Origin: Dokdonella_A sp044227025
GTDB lineage: Bacteria; Pseudomonadota; Gammaproteobacteria; Xanthomonadales; Rhodanobacteraceae
Length of the DNA: 64,000 nucleotides
Assembly: GCF_044227025.1 (NCBI RefSeq)
Contig: NZ_JBGAFX010000002.1
Span: forward strand, 700,772 to 764,771
Direction: 5' to 3'
In this document: piece after piece, positions 26,777 through 35,394 of the stretch
Position numbering within the stretch: position 1 is the first letter of the stretch
Layout: each line of letters begins with the position of its first letter
Made by a program: the position numbers and the translations under genes
Notes under the pieces: model-generated
The model's input: only the letters and a program-made list of their open reading frames with translations
What the model was told of the DNA's origin: nothing
Databases searched by the model: none

Positions 26777-27751
26777 TCAACGACGCGGCAGGTAGTCGAT
26801 CGGGTTCGCCGGCTTGCCGTTGCGGCGGATCTCGAAATGCAGCGAATCGCGGGTCGCACTGCTCGATCCCATCTCGGCGATGAGCTGGCCCGCCTTCACG
26901 CGATCGCCTTCCTTGACCAGCCGTTTGCGGTTGTGGCCATAGGCGGACAGAAAGCCCGGGCTGTGCTTGATGATGATGAGCTCGCCGTAGCCCACCAGAC
27001 CATTGCCGCTGTAGACGACCGCGCCGTCGGCGGCGGCGCGCACCGGGTTGCCCGCCTGGCCGGCGATGTCGATGCCCTGGCGCGTCTGGTCGCCCGCGAC
27101 ATAGGTGCCGACGATCTGGCCATCGGCGGGCCAGCGCCACGCGACTTCGCCATTGGCGGCGGATTCAGGCGAAGGCGACGGTGCGGAAGGTTTCGGCGGC
27201 ACTTCGACGACTGGCGTTGCGGGTGACGGTGCCGCAACTGGCGTCGAAGGGGCGGCGGTGGCGACCACCGCGGGCGGAGCATGAGTGGAAACTGGCGGCG
27301 GTGTCGGTACCGATGCCGAACCCGCCGCGACCGGTTCGAAAGGTGTTGGCGTTGGCACCGGGGGTGTCGCTGGTTTCGATGGCGTCGTCGATGCAGGCCC
27401 CGCGCTGGCGACCGGCGTCGAAGTACGCGGGGCGGTCGTGACTCGCGGCGCATTCGCAAGACGCAATTCCTGTCCGACGTAGATCGTGTACGGCGCCGCG
27501 ATGCCGTTCCATTGCGCGAGTTCGCGGTAATCCACGCCGTGACGGAACGCGATGCTGTAGAGCGTGTCGCCGCGCTCGACGCGGTAGCGACCGGTGTTCC
27601 CCGCAGGACGCGGCGCGGCACGTTCGTTTGCTGCCGGGCGCGGACCGCCCTGGCTCAGGTCCTCGACCGGCGCAGGACCGGTGGACGCACAGCCGGCGAC
27701 CAGCAGCACGACCGGAAACAGTGCACGCGCAACCAGGAAATTTGTCGGCAT
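26777..27751 (-). CDS. nlpD: Murein hydrolase activator NlpD
   Basis: A 324-residue outer-membrane lipoprotein that activates the amidase AmiC at the septum. It has a lipobox LLVAGC (Cys21), a LysM domain (YRVERGDTLYSIAFRHGVDY to VGQELRLAN, about 55-100), a long Pro/Thr/Ala linker (about 105-205), and a degenerate LytM/M23 domain (WRWPADGQIVGTYV to SLHFEIRRNGKPANPIDYL, about 210-322). The first zinc His of M23 enzymes is missing (RQGIDIAG instead of HxGxD) while the last HFE is kept, so it should be an activator and not an active peptidase. It precedes rpoS, the classical arrangement. Confidence 0.95.
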   Translation of the reverse strand: MPTNFLVARALFPVVLLVAGCASTGPAPVEDLSQGGPRPAANERAAPRPAGNTGRYRVERGDTLYSIAFRHGVDYRELAQWNGIAAPYTIYVGQELRLANAPRVTTAPRTSTPVASAGPASTTPSKPATPPVPTPTPFEPVAAGSASVPTPPPVSTHAPPAVVATAAPSTPVAAPSPATPVVEVPPKPSAPSPSPESAANGEVAWRWPADGQIVGTYVAGDQTRQGIDIAGQAGNPVRAAADGAVVYSGNGLVGYGELIIIKHSPGFLSAYGHNRKRLVKEGDRVKAGQLIAEMGSSSATRDSLHFEIRRNGKPANPIDYLPRR

Positions 27752-27760
27752 GCCAGTAGT

Positions 27761-28366
27761 TTAGCGGATGAACTTGAAGTAGACCAAAACGCTGGCGAGC
27801 AGCACCAGTACGCCCCAGCCGATCCATTCGATCCAGCGATGCAGCGCTTCCTCGGCGCGCTTGCCACCAAGGCGGATCACGCCGGCGACCGCGAACACGC
27901 GCTTGCCGCGCCCGACGATCATGCCGCCGATGAACGGCAGCATCGGCATGCCGACGATGCCGGACGCCCACGTGAAGATCTTGAGCGGCACCGGAATGAA
28001 ACCGGCCGCGACCAGCATCCAGAACGCATTCCACGGATGAGCGGCGACTTCGCCGCGCAGTTCGGTGACGAGCGCGTCGATCTTCGGCAGCCAGCCGAGC
28101 CATGCGAGCAGTGGCCGCACCGCATCGAACGCGAAGTGGCCGAGCGCGTAGCCGACCAGCGCGCCGAGCATCGAGCAGACCAGGCTGACCGACGCGTAGC
28201 GCGCCCAGCGCATCGGCTTGGCCAGCACCATCGGCGCGAGCATGATCTCGGGCGCGACCGGGAAGATGATCGCCTCGACGAAGCTCAATGCCGCGAGGTA
28301 GCGCTCGGCCAGCGGATGCGCGGCCCACGCCAATGCGCGTTCGTACAGGGGCCGGAACAACTTCAT
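27761..28366 (-). CDS. yqaA: DedA/SNARE-associated family inner-membrane protein YqaA
   Basis: A 201-residue membrane protein of the YqaA branch of the DedA/VTT superfamily. It begins YERALAWAAHPLAERYLAAL and SFVEAIIFPVAPEIMLAP (about 28-45), with the Glu and Pro conserved in the family, then GALVGYALGHFAFDAV. The motif AGFIPVPLKIFTWASGIVGM (about 120-139) is characteristic, and a C-terminal membrane helix (GWGVLVLLASVLVYFKF) closes it. DedA proteins are linked to undecaprenyl-phosphate/lipid recycling. It lies between pcm and nlpD, with 9 bp to nlpD. Confidence 0.92.
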   Translation of the reverse strand: MKLFRPLYERALAWAAHPLAERYLAALSFVEAIIFPVAPEIMLAPMVLAKPMRWARYASVSLVCSMLGALVGYALGHFAFDAVRPLLAWLGWLPKIDALVTELRGEVAAHPWNAFWMLVAAGFIPVPLKIFTWASGIVGMPMLPFIGGMIVGRGKRVFAVAGVIRLGGKRAEEALHRWIEWIGWGVLVLLASVLVYFKFIR

Positions 28367-28403
28367 GGCTCGCGTTCCCTGCGCGGTTCCAACGCGGCGT
28401 GAA

Positions 28404-29084
28404 TCATCCGGTTCCCCCGAGCAGCGGCACGAAACTCACCGCGCCAAGATTCTCCGACACGAATCCGTCGTCGCCGTGACGCACGCGCAACAGGCCCTGG
28501 CGTCCGCTCGGGCCGACCGGTGCGACGAGGCAACCGTCCGGGGCGAGCTGCGCGAGCAATGCCGGTTCGAGCGCGGCGCCGGCCGCGGTCACGATGATCG
28601 CGTCGAACGGCGCTTCGTCCGGCCAGCCGAGGCGGCCATCGTCATGCTTCGAGCGGATGTTGGCGAGCCCGATCTTGCGGAAGCGGCGGCGCGCATTGCG
28701 CAGCAGCTCGTCAATGCGCTCCACCGTGTAGACCTGCTCGACCAGTTGTGCGAGCACCGCGCACTGATAGCCGGAGCCGGTGCCGATCTCGAGCACGCGA
28801 CGCGGCAATTTCGCTTCGATCAGCGCCTCGGTCATGCGCGCGACCACCCACGGCTGCGAGATCGTCTGGCCCTGTCCGATCGGCAGCGCGGTGTCCTCGT
28901 AGGCACGCGATGCGAGCGCTTCGTCGATGAACAGGTGGCGTGGCAACTGGCGCATCACGTCGAGCACGCGGCGATCGCGGATGCCTTCCGCGACGAGGCG
29001 CTCGACCAGCCGGTCGCGCGCGCGCTGCGAAGTCATGCCGAGTCCGCGCGTGGCGGAGGTGGAGCGCGGGATCGATGGACTCAT
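28404..29084 (-). CDS. pcm: Protein-L-isoaspartate O-methyltransferase
   Basis: A 226-residue SAM-dependent enzyme that repairs isoaspartyl residues. Signatures: RHLFIDEALASRAYEDTALP, IGQGQTISQPWVVARMTEAL, the SAM motif VLEIGTGSGYQCAVLAQL, VYTVERIDEL, and PFDAIIVTAAG. The start MSPSIPRST overlaps the surE stop by 4 bp (29081-29084), so surE-pcm are coupled. The longer open frame upstream lies inside surE and was rejected. Confidence 0.96.
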   Translation of the reverse strand: MSPSIPRSTSATRGLGMTSQRARDRLVERLVAEGIRDRRVLDVMRQLPRHLFIDEALASRAYEDTALPIGQGQTISQPWVVARMTEALIEAKLPRRVLEIGTGSGYQCAVLAQLVEQVYTVERIDELLRNARRRFRKIGLANIRSKHDDGRLGWPDEAPFDAIIVTAAGAALEPALLAQLAPDGCLVAPVGPSGRQGLLRVRHGDDGFVSENLGAVSFVPLLGGTG

Positions 29085-29857
29085 GCGGCTCCGGCCAACC
29101 CGGGCTGCAACGCGGCGACCCAACCACTGACCTTCTCCAGCGCCTGGAAGCGCGTGAGATCGACATGGATCGGCGTGATCGAGACATACCCGTCGCGCAC
29201 CGCGTTGAAATCGGTACCGGGGCCGTCGTCGGCGGCTTCGCCGGGCGGTCCGATCCAGTAGATCGGCCGACCGCGCGGATCGGTCTGCGCAATGCACGGC
29301 GCGGAACGATGGCGACGCCCAAGACGCGTGACCGCGAGTCCGCGGATCTGGTGCCACGGCAGGTCGGGCACGTTGACGTTGAGGATGGTGTCGGCCGGCA
29401 GCGGATCGACCAGCAGGCGGCGCATCAGCAGCAACACCGCCTCGCAGGCGCTGTCGTAATGCGTGCCCTTGTGATCCTTAGTGACCAGCGAAACCGCGAT
29501 CGCCGGCAGACCGAGGAAGCGTCCTTCCATGGCCGCCGACACGGTACCGGAATAGATCACGTCGTCGCCGAGGTTGGCGGCGTTGTTGATGCCAGAAACG
29601 ACGATGTCCGGCTCATGTTCGAGCAGGCCCGACACCGCAAGATGCACGCAATCGGTCGGCGTTCCGGCGACGCGCCAGCGACCATCGTCGAGGCGCACCG
29701 CACGGATCGGCGCGTCGAGGGTCAGCGAATTGCTGGCGCCCGAGCGATCGCGATCGGGGGCGACCACAGTAACGTCGCCGACCGCGGCGAGGCGCTGCGC
29801 CAGCACGCGGATGCCCGGTGCGTCGACGCCATCATCGTTGGAAACAAGGACTCGCAT
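29081..29857 (-). CDS. surE: 5'/3'-nucleotidase SurE
   Basis: A 258-residue metal-dependent nucleotidase for survival in stationary phase. It starts MRVLVSNDDGVDAPGIRVLA with the metal-binding NDD, and has VVAPDRDRSGASNSLTLD, GTPTDCVHLAVSG, the family hallmark SGINNAANLGDDVIYSGTVS and AAMEGRFLGLPAIAVSL. The stop overlaps pcm. It is part of the truD-surE-pcm-nlpD-rpoS order, although here an Smr gene on the other strand and a small lipoprotein gene separate it from truD. Confidence 0.97.
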   Translation of the reverse strand: MRVLVSNDDGVDAPGIRVLAQRLAAVGDVTVVAPDRDRSGASNSLTLDAPIRAVRLDDGRWRVAGTPTDCVHLAVSGLLEHEPDIVVSGINNAANLGDDVIYSGTVSAAMEGRFLGLPAIAVSLVTKDHKGTHYDSACEAVLLLMRRLLVDPLPADTILNVNVPDLPWHQIRGLAVTRLGRRHRSAPCIAQTDPRGRPIYWIGPPGEAADDGPGTDFNAVRDGYVSITPIHVDLTRFQALEKVSGWVAALQPGLAGAA

Positions 29858-29975
29858 GCAACTTCCTGCGCGACGCCGGCACAAGCATGCGCGCCAGCGG
29901 GAGGCTTCGGGGAAACCTGAATCATAGCGGATCGGGACCCTGACCGCAGTCGCGGCATGCCTGTCCCGAGGGCGT

Positions 29976-30168
29976 CCGTTCGCATGGAGCGCAGCGCGCG
30001 TAGCACGAAGTCGATCGAAATGCCTCCGCTCGACTACGGCCCTGCAGGCCTGCGCTCGGAAACTGCCTTGGACTTGATCCGGGGGCGAACGGGTTGTCCG
30101 GACACCACGTCCCACCTTCCCGTTCGCGTTGAGCGCAGCGGGCGTGGCGCTCGACGTCGAAACGCCGG
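29976..30168. repeat. REP-like repeats, family B (two inverted units)
   Basis: The 350-bp gap between surE and the divergent smr gene contains two related units, CCGTTCGCATGGAGCGCAGC...GTCGATCGAAATG (29976-30022) and CCGTTCGCGTTGAGCGCAGC...GACGTCGAAACGCC (30120-30168). They belong to the family seen in reverse orientation at 42098-42252 and 57609-57698. I see no gene in the remaining sequence. Confidence 0.7.
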
Positions 30169-30207
30169 TGTGGGCGGGTGCACGAACCCTCTGCTAGCCT
30201 GCGCGGG

Positions 30208-30747
30208 ATGAGCGCACGCGACCACGACGACGATGGCAACCTGTTCCGCGACGCGATCGGTCGCGTGCGGCCGCTGGCGCGCGAGCGCGACGCCCTGCCG
30301 GAACGACCACGCCCGGCGCCGGAACCGGAACAGTCGCGTCTCGACGAAGCGCGCGTGCGCGACGAGCTGCTGACCCACGCGATCGACCCCGGCGCGATCG
30401 AACTCGGCGACGAGATCAGCTACCTCAAGCAGGGGCAGTCGCAAAGACTGCTGCAGAAGCTGCGTCGCGGCCAGTTCAGCGTGCGCGCGGAGATCGACCT
30501 GCACGAGATGAGCGTCGCGGTCGCGCGCGAGGCCGTGCGCATGTTCATCGACGATTGTCGTCGCCACGGCGAACTTTGCGTGCGCATCGTGCATGGCAAG
30601 GGTCTGCGCTCGAAGGCGCACGGCCCGGTGCTGAAACAGATGACCGATACGCTGCTGCGCCAGCGAGGCGACGTGCTCGCGTTCACATCCGCTCGTCCCG
30701 CAGAAGGCGGAACCGGCGCGGTCATCGTGCTGCTGCGGCACGCGTGA
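30208..30747 (+). CDS. Smr domain protein
   Basis: A 179-residue protein with an N-terminal charged linker (about 1-90; NLFRDAIGRVRPLARERDALPERPRP) and a C-terminal Smr domain (about 98-177). The core motifs EIDLHEMSVAVAREAVRMF, CVRIVHGKGLRSKAHGPVLK and ALAFTSARPAEGGTGAVIVLL-type ending are present. Small MutS-related domains are nicking endonucleases; SmrB in E. coli cleaves mRNA at collided ribosomes. The DLHxxxxxxA and HGKG motifs needed for activity are intact. The start MSARDHDDDG was preferred over one ten codons upstream. It lies opposite to the surrounding cluster. Confidence 0.9.
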   Translation: MSARDHDDDGNLFRDAIGRVRPLARERDALPERPRPAPEPEQSRLDEARVRDELLTHAIDPGAIELGDEISYLKQGQSQRLLQKLRRGQFSVRAEIDLHEMSVAVAREAVRMFIDDCRRHGELCVRIVHGKGLRSKAHGPVLKQMTDTLLRQRGDVLAFTSARPAEGGTGAVIVLLRHA

Positions 30748-30810
30748 CGACGCTCCCTTCCTGCCCGACAGGGCGAGGCCGGGCGCGCCGGTGCCTGCTC
30801 GAAGGCAGCG

Positions 30811-31020
30811 TCAGCCGTCTTTGCGTTTCTCGCGCGCCTGCGGATACTGGATCCAGACGACGGTCGCGTGGCGTCGCACCGCCCACTGGTTGACCGCGAG
30901 CACCTTGCCGTAGTCGATGTTGTTGCCGGCGGCACTGCCGCGCGTGCTCCCCGTGGTGCCGGCACAGGCCGACAGGCCGAGGCAAAGCAGCACTGCCATT
31001 CCCATCGCAAGCGATCTCAT
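30811..31020 (-). CDS. Small lipoprotein, unknown function
   Basis: A 69-residue predicted lipoprotein with signal peptide MRSLAMGMAVLLCLGLSAC and Cys19 in the lipobox LSAC. The mature part is short (AGTTGSTRGSAAGNNIDYGK, then VLAVNQWAVRRHATVVWIQY) and ends in Lys/Arg. A strong GGAGG ribosome site precedes the ATG on the minus strand. It lies between truD and smr in a part of the cluster that is usually continuous. No family recognised. Confidence 0.8.
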   Translation of the reverse strand: MRSLAMGMAVLLCLGLSACAGTTGSTRGSAAGNNIDYGKVLAVNQWAVRRHATVVWIQYPQAREKRKDG

Positions 31021-31135
31021 GACAACCTCCGCTCCAGCAGCGCCACGCGCGCTTGCGCAGCCTGCGACCCGGACTATAGGCCTGTCGCGGTCACGGAGCA
31101 TGTGTCCTGTCGTGCAATCCGCCCGTTTCGGCGCA

Positions 31136-32161
31136 TCACGCCACGGCGGCATGCCAGTCGCACAATTCCCGCAACAAGGTGGTCGCGAAACTGCCGGCGC
31201 CGAGCCCGAATTCGACCACCAGGCGGTCGGGCGATTCCCAGGAATGACTGAAATCCCGCGCGACCAGGCGCAGCGCGCGGCGTTCCTGGGACAGTCCTTC
31301 GCGTTCGAGGCCGCGCGCGAGCAACGCATGCGGTTCGATCACGGCAAGCTCGAGTTCGCGCACGGCACCGCTCGAACGCAACTCCCCGGCGCCCCAGGAT
31401 GGGCCGGTCGGATGGATGTCAAACACGGCCAGGCGCTGCGCCAGCGCGTCGTCATGGGGCTGCGGGCCGAAGATCGCGTGGGTGCCGTCGAGCATCCACA
31501 CCTCGCCGTCGAGCTCGCGGTCCCAGGTGCCGTCGAGGACACGTCGCGCGAGCACGCGGTTGAACAACTCGGAGCGGGCTGCCGACAATGCGATGCCGCG
31601 TTGTTCGCGCGGCAGACGCCGGCCCTCGAACAGGGCCTCGGCCAGTGCGACATTGCCGCCGTCGCGGCCGAAGCGCTGTTCGCCGAAATAGTTCGGCACG
31701 CCGCGCGCGCCGATCGCGTCGAGGCGTCGCTCGATCGCCGCGGTGTCCCCGCGTACATCGCGCAGGCGGATGCGAAAGCGGTTGCCGCGGTGCGCGCCGC
31801 GCTTGAGCTTGCGGTTGTGCCGCGTCGCCGAAACCACCTCGACACCGGGGATGTCCAAAGCCGACCAGTCGGGATCGAGGCGTCCGGCGAGCTGCACGGT
31901 GAACACCTGGCGCGTGACCGCATGACGGTCCTTGAGGCCGGCGAATCCGACCGCGACCGGTGCGACGCCGGCGGCGCGCGCGAGCTGTCGCGCGACCCAT
32001 TCGGTGTTCGCGCCCCTTTTCTCGATCGTCAGGAACGCGTGTTCGCCGGAACCGGTCGGTTCGAAACCGAGCACTTCATCGACCCGGAAGTCGTCCATTT
32101 CGGCACGCAACAAACCCGTCGCCGGCGGACCGCCGTGCGCGTACGGCAGGACATCGCTCAC
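31136..32161 (-). CDS. truD: tRNA pseudouridine(13) synthase TruD
   Basis: A 341-residue enzyme that isomerises U13 in tRNA. DDFRVDEVLGF near the N-terminus, GFAGLKDRHAVTRQVFTVQ with the catalytic Asp (about residue 77), HNRKLKRGAHRGNRFRIRLR, and the signature VPNYFGEQRFGRDGGN are all present. It starts at a GTG that overlaps the ispF stop (GTGA, 32158-32161), so translation is coupled. The longer upstream frame is an artefact inside ispF. Confidence 0.96.
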   Translation of the reverse strand: MSDVLPYAHGGPPATGLLRAEMDDFRVDEVLGFEPTGSGEHAFLTIEKRGANTEWVARQLARAAGVAPVAVGFAGLKDRHAVTRQVFTVQLAGRLDPDWSALDIPGVEVVSATRHNRKLKRGAHRGNRFRIRLRDVRGDTAAIERRLDAIGARGVPNYFGEQRFGRDGGNVALAEALFEGRRLPREQRGIALSAARSELFNRVLARRVLDGTWDRELDGEVWMLDGTHAIFGPQPHDDALAQRLAVFDIHPTGPSWGAGELRSSGAVRELELAVIEPHALLARGLEREGLSQERRALRLVARDFSHSWESPDRLVVEFGLGAGSFATTLLRELCDWHAAVA

Positions 32162-32712
32162 GCGAGCGGATCCCGTTCGAGCCGGCGCACGAGCGTCTTC
32201 AGGTCCGGTTCGTCCGGCGCCATCACGGCCGAGCGCGCCGGCTGCTTGTTCAGCAGCACGATCGCGAACGCGGCGATGCCTTCGCCACGCCCGGCGAAGC
32301 CGAGCCGCTCGCTGGTGGTCGCCTTCACGCTGACGTCGCCGACCGGGCAACCGAGATCCGCCGCGAGGTTGTAACGCATCGCCTCGACGTGCGGCGCGAG
32401 TTTCGGCAGTTCGCACACGACCGTGATGTCCGCATTGGCGAGCGTGTAGCCGCGCTCGATCGCGAATGCCATGCAGCGCAGAAGGAAATGCCGGCTGTCG
32501 ACATCCTTCCAGCGCGGATCGCTCGGCGGAAAATGATGACCGATGTCGCCGAGCGCGAGAGCGCCGAGCAGCGCATCGCACAGCGCGTGGATCACCACGT
32601 CGCCGTCGGAATGCGCCACCAGACCCTGCGCGTGCGCGATTCGCACGCCGGCGAGCGTGACGTGGTCGCCGGGTCCGAATGCGTGGACGTCGATGCCTTG
32701 GCCGATGCGCAT
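32158..32712 (-). CDS. ispF: 2-C-methyl-D-erythritol 2,4-cyclodiphosphate synthase
   Basis: A 184-residue enzyme of the MEP isoprenoid pathway. Zinc ligands lie in GIDVHAFGPG (Asp8, His10) and SDGDVVIHALCDALLGALAL (His about 42). GDIGHHFPPSDPRWK, DITVVCELPKLAPH, VSVKATTSERLGFAGRGEGI complete the family set. It is about 25 residues longer than usual at the C-terminus (LLNKQPARSAVMAPDEPDLK...), and the extension overlaps the truD start. ispD lies upstream, separated by a REP-like element. Confidence 0.96.
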   Translation of the reverse strand: MRIGQGIDVHAFGPGDHVTLAGVRIAHAQGLVAHSDGDVVIHALCDALLGALALGDIGHHFPPSDPRWKDVDSRHFLLRCMAFAIERGYTLANADITVVCELPKLAPHVEAMRYNLAADLGCPVGDVSVKATTSERLGFAGRGEGIAAFAIVLLNKQPARSAVMAPDEPDLKTLVRRLERDPLA

Positions 32713-32765
32713 GGTCTTCAGGGTCGGAGCTGGAATGCAAGGATACGGCGATTGGCGGATCTTCA

Positions 32766-32881
32766 CCTCTCCCGCTTGCGGGAGAGGTCGACGCGCGCAG
32801 TGCGGCGGCTGGGGGAAACACGCAGCGCGCCTCATACCGCCCTGCCCCCACCCGAACCCTCTCCTGCAAGCGCGGGAGGGG
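32766..32881. repeat. REP-like palindromes between ispD and ispF
   Basis: A perfect 10-bp palindromic stem CCTCTCCCGC / GCGGGAGAGG with a 2-base loop (32766-32787), and a related imperfect copy CCCTCTCCTGCAAGCGCGGG (32857-32881) in opposite sense, 70 bp apart. This is a REP family distinct from the others in the window. It interrupts the usually tight ispD-ispF junction. Confidence 0.75.
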
Positions 32882-32917
32882 AAAAGCGGGGAACGGGAAA
32901 CTGAAACCACCTTCCGC

Positions 32918-33628
32918 TCAGCGATCGGCTTTCGACAAAAGGTATTCAGCGAGCGCAAGATCCGCCGGCGTCGTGACCTTGATGTTGCTGTCCGCACCCT
33001 CGACAAGAAGGGGGCGGTGTCCCATGCGCTCCATCGCCATCGCCTCGTCGGTGATCGCGATGCCGAGCGCCGCCGCGTGCTCGAGCGCGGCCGTGAGTTC
33101 GCCGCGGCGGAACAACTGCGGCGTCAACGCGCGCCAGCACGCCTCGCGCGGCTCGGTCGCGGCGACGCGCAAGCCCTCATCCGCGCGCTTGAGGGTGTCG
33201 CGCACCGGCGCCGCGAGCAGGCCACCGCCGGCCGCGCACCCTTCCGCCACCAGACGCGCGATGTCGTCGACGCGCACGCACGGTCGAGCGGCGTCGTGCA
33301 CGAGCACGTAGTCGTTCGGCGCAACCGCATCCGGCAACGCACGCAAGCCGGCGAGCACGGATCCGCTGCGTTCGGCCGCACCGATCGTGGTCAGCACCGG
33401 CTTTCCGCCGATCGACTCGATGCCCGGCCAATGCGCGTCGTGCTCGGCGAGCACCACCATCAGCCCGGCGATATCGCGGCATTCCGCGAGGCGCTGCAAC
33501 GTCCATGCGAGCAGCGGCCGACCCGCCAGCTGCACGTACTGCTTGGGAAGCTCGGCACCGAAGCGCACGCCGCGCCCCGCGGCGGGAACAACGCACCACA
33601 GGCCTGCCCGCGTGTCGTTTTGCTGCAT
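32918..33628 (-). CDS. ispD: 2-C-methyl-D-erythritol 4-phosphate cytidylyltransferase
   Basis: A 236-residue MEP-pathway enzyme that transfers CMP to MEP. The nucleotide loop is WCVVPAAGRGVRFGAELPKQY (about 11-31), and VLVHDAARPCVRVDDI, RALTPQLFRRGEL, ITDEAMAMERMGH and SNIKVTTPADLALAE follow the family pattern. It is downstream of ftsB on the same strand, the ftsB-ispD-ispF order of gammaproteobacteria. Confidence 0.96.
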   Translation of the reverse strand: MQQNDTRAGLWCVVPAAGRGVRFGAELPKQYVQLAGRPLLAWTLQRLAECRDIAGLMVVLAEHDAHWPGIESIGGKPVLTTIGAAERSGSVLAGLRALPDAVAPNDYVLVHDAARPCVRVDDIARLVAEGCAAGGGLLAAPVRDTLKRADEGLRVAATEPREACWRALTPQLFRRGELTAALEHAAALGIAITDEAMAMERMGHRPLLVEGADSNIKVTTPADLALAEYLLSKADR

Positions 33629-33683
33629 CGGAATGGGTTGACTGCCTTGGTTGTGGCGCAGATCGGCGAACGGTGAATACCGC

Positions 33684-33705
33684 CATCCCGGCTTTCGCCG
33701 GGATG
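33684..33705. repeat. Short REP-like hairpin between ftsB and ispD
   Basis: A perfect 9-bp inverted repeat CATCCCGGC / GCCGGGATG with loop TTTC, a sequence widespread in intergenic DNA of related bacteria. It lies in the 108-bp gap between ftsB and ispD. Confidence 0.75.
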
Positions 33706-33736
33706 ACGACCTGGAGGCGTTGGCGGCGAGCGCTTC

Positions 33737-34048
33737 CTATTTCCCTTGAGCATCCTTGCCGGGCGTCGCCGCACCCGGCTCGACGACCTGGTAAAACGTC
33801 TCGCCCGGCTTGAGCAGGCCTAGTTCGGAGCGTGCGCGCTCCTCGATCGCTTCCTCGCCGTGCTTGAGGTCCTCGACTTCGGCCGACAGTGTCTCGTTGC
33901 GCTTCTTGAGCTGCGCGTTTTCGGCCTTCTGCTGCGCAACGCGCTGCTGCAGGCGCCATACGTCGCGCAAACCGCCCTGGCCCGTCCACAGGCGCACCTG
34001 CAGGGCGATCAGGATGATGATCAGGACCAGGGCGACCCAGCGCAACAC
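33737..34048 (-). CDS. ftsB: Cell division protein FtsB
   Basis: A 103-residue bitopic divisome protein. It has one membrane helix (WVALVLIIILIALQVRLW, about 4-21) followed by a periplasmic coiled coil (LQQRVAQQKAENAQLKKRNE to LSAEVEDLKHG), then the conserved EERARSELGLLKPGETFYQV segment that contacts FtsQ, and a short Gly/Lys tail. FtsB works with FtsL and FtsQ to activate septal peptidoglycan synthesis. It starts 12 bp after the eno stop, the conserved eno-ftsB pair. Confidence 0.95.
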   Translation of the reverse strand: MLRWVALVLIIILIALQVRLWTGQGGLRDVWRLQQRVAQQKAENAQLKKRNETLSAEVEDLKHGEEAIEERARSELGLLKPGETFYQVVEPGAATPGKDAQGK

Positions 34049-34060
34049 GCGTTCGCGACC

Positions 34061-35356
34061 TCAGCGTCCGAAGTTCGGCAGGTTCGGGAACGCATCCTTG
34101 CCGGCGTAACGCGCGGCGGAGCCGAGCGCTTCCTCGATGCGCAGCAACTGGTTGTACTTGGCCACGCGGTCCGAGCGACACAGCGAACCCGTCTTGATCT
34201 GCGTTGCCGTCGTCGCGACCGAAAGGTCGGCGATCGTGGTGTCCTCGGTCTCGCCAGAACGATGCGAGATGATCGAGGCGTACTTCGCAGCGTCGGCCAT
34301 CGCGATCGCATCGAGCGTTTCGGTCAGCGTGCCGATCTGGTTGACCTTGATGAGGATCGCGTTCGCGATGTGCTTGTCGATGCCTTCCCTGAAGATCGAG
34401 GTGTTGGTCACGAACAGGTCGTCACCGACCAGCTGCACGGTCTTGCCGAGCCTGTCGGTCAGCTTCTTCCAGCCGGCCCAGTCGCCTTCGGCCATGCCGT
34501 CCTCGATCGTGACGATCGGGTACTTCGCGCACCAGCCGGCGTAGAACTCGATCAGCTGCTCGGGGCTCAGCACCTTGCCCTCGCCTTCGAGGTGGTAGGC
34601 GCCGTCCTTGTAGAACTCGGAACTCGCGACGTCGAGCCCGAGGTAGATCTCCGAGCCGATCCGGTAGCCGGCCTTGTCGACCGCGGCGAGGATCGTTTCG
34701 ATCGCCTCTTCGTTGGACTTGAGGTCCGGCGCGAAGCCGCCTTCGTCGCCGACTGCGGTTGCGAGGCCGCGGCCCTTCAGCACCGACTTCAGCGCGTGGA
34801 AGATCTCGGTGCCCGCGCGCAGGCCTTCGGCGAAACTCGGCAGGCCGACCGGCAGGATCATGAATTCCTGCATGTCGACGTTGTTGTCCGCGTGCGCACC
34901 GCCATTGATGATGTTCATCATTGGCACCGGCAGGCGCGCCGCGCGGTCACCCGCGAGATGTTTCCACAGCGGCAGCTTCCTCGACGCCGCGACCGCATGC
35001 GCGTTCGCAAGCGAAACACCGAGCAGCGCATTCGCGCCGAGCCGGCCCTTGTTCGGCGATCCGTCGAGCGCAACGAGCTTGTCGTCGAGGCCGCGCTGGT
35101 CGGCCGCATCGAAACCCTTGAGCGCCGTTGCGATCGTCGTGTTGACGTTCGCGACCGCATGCTTCACGCCCTTGCCGAGATAGCGCTTCTTGTCGCCGTC
35201 GCGCAGCTCGACCGCTTCGCGCGAACCGGTCGAGGCGCCGCTCGGCACCATCGCGCGACCGAACGAGCCGTCGGCGAGCGTGACTTCGGCTTCGAGCGTG
35301 GGGTTGCCGCGGGAGTCGAGGATTTCACGGGCGTGGATATGGTCGATTCGGCTCAC
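34061..35356 (-). CDS. eno: Enolase
   Basis: A 431-residue glycolytic enzyme converting 2-phosphoglycerate to phosphoenolpyruvate. It starts with GTG (SRIDHIHAREILDSRGNPTL), as judged by the family N-terminus. Catalytic and metal residues lie in VPSGASTGSREAVELRDGD, NIINGGAHADNNVDMQEFM, AVGDEGGFAPDL, IVTIEDGMAEGDW, VGDDLFVTN, LIKVNQIGTLTETL, and SHRSGETEDTTIADL. It is upstream of ftsB. Confidence 0.98.
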   Translation of the reverse strand: MSRIDHIHAREILDSRGNPTLEAEVTLADGSFGRAMVPSGASTGSREAVELRDGDKKRYLGKGVKHAVANVNTTIATALKGFDAADQRGLDDKLVALDGSPNKGRLGANALLGVSLANAHAVAASRKLPLWKHLAGDRAARLPVPMMNIINGGAHADNNVDMQEFMILPVGLPSFAEGLRAGTEIFHALKSVLKGRGLATAVGDEGGFAPDLKSNEEAIETILAAVDKAGYRIGSEIYLGLDVASSEFYKDGAYHLEGEGKVLSPEQLIEFYAGWCAKYPIVTIEDGMAEGDWAGWKKLTDRLGKTVQLVGDDLFVTNTSIFREGIDKHIANAILIKVNQIGTLTETLDAIAMADAAKYASIISHRSGETEDTTIADLSVATTATQIKTGSLCRSDRVAKYNQLLRIEEALGSAARYAGKDAFPNLPNFGR

Positions 35357-35394
35357 TGTTGAACTCCGGAAACGGGATGTTGATGTGGAACGAC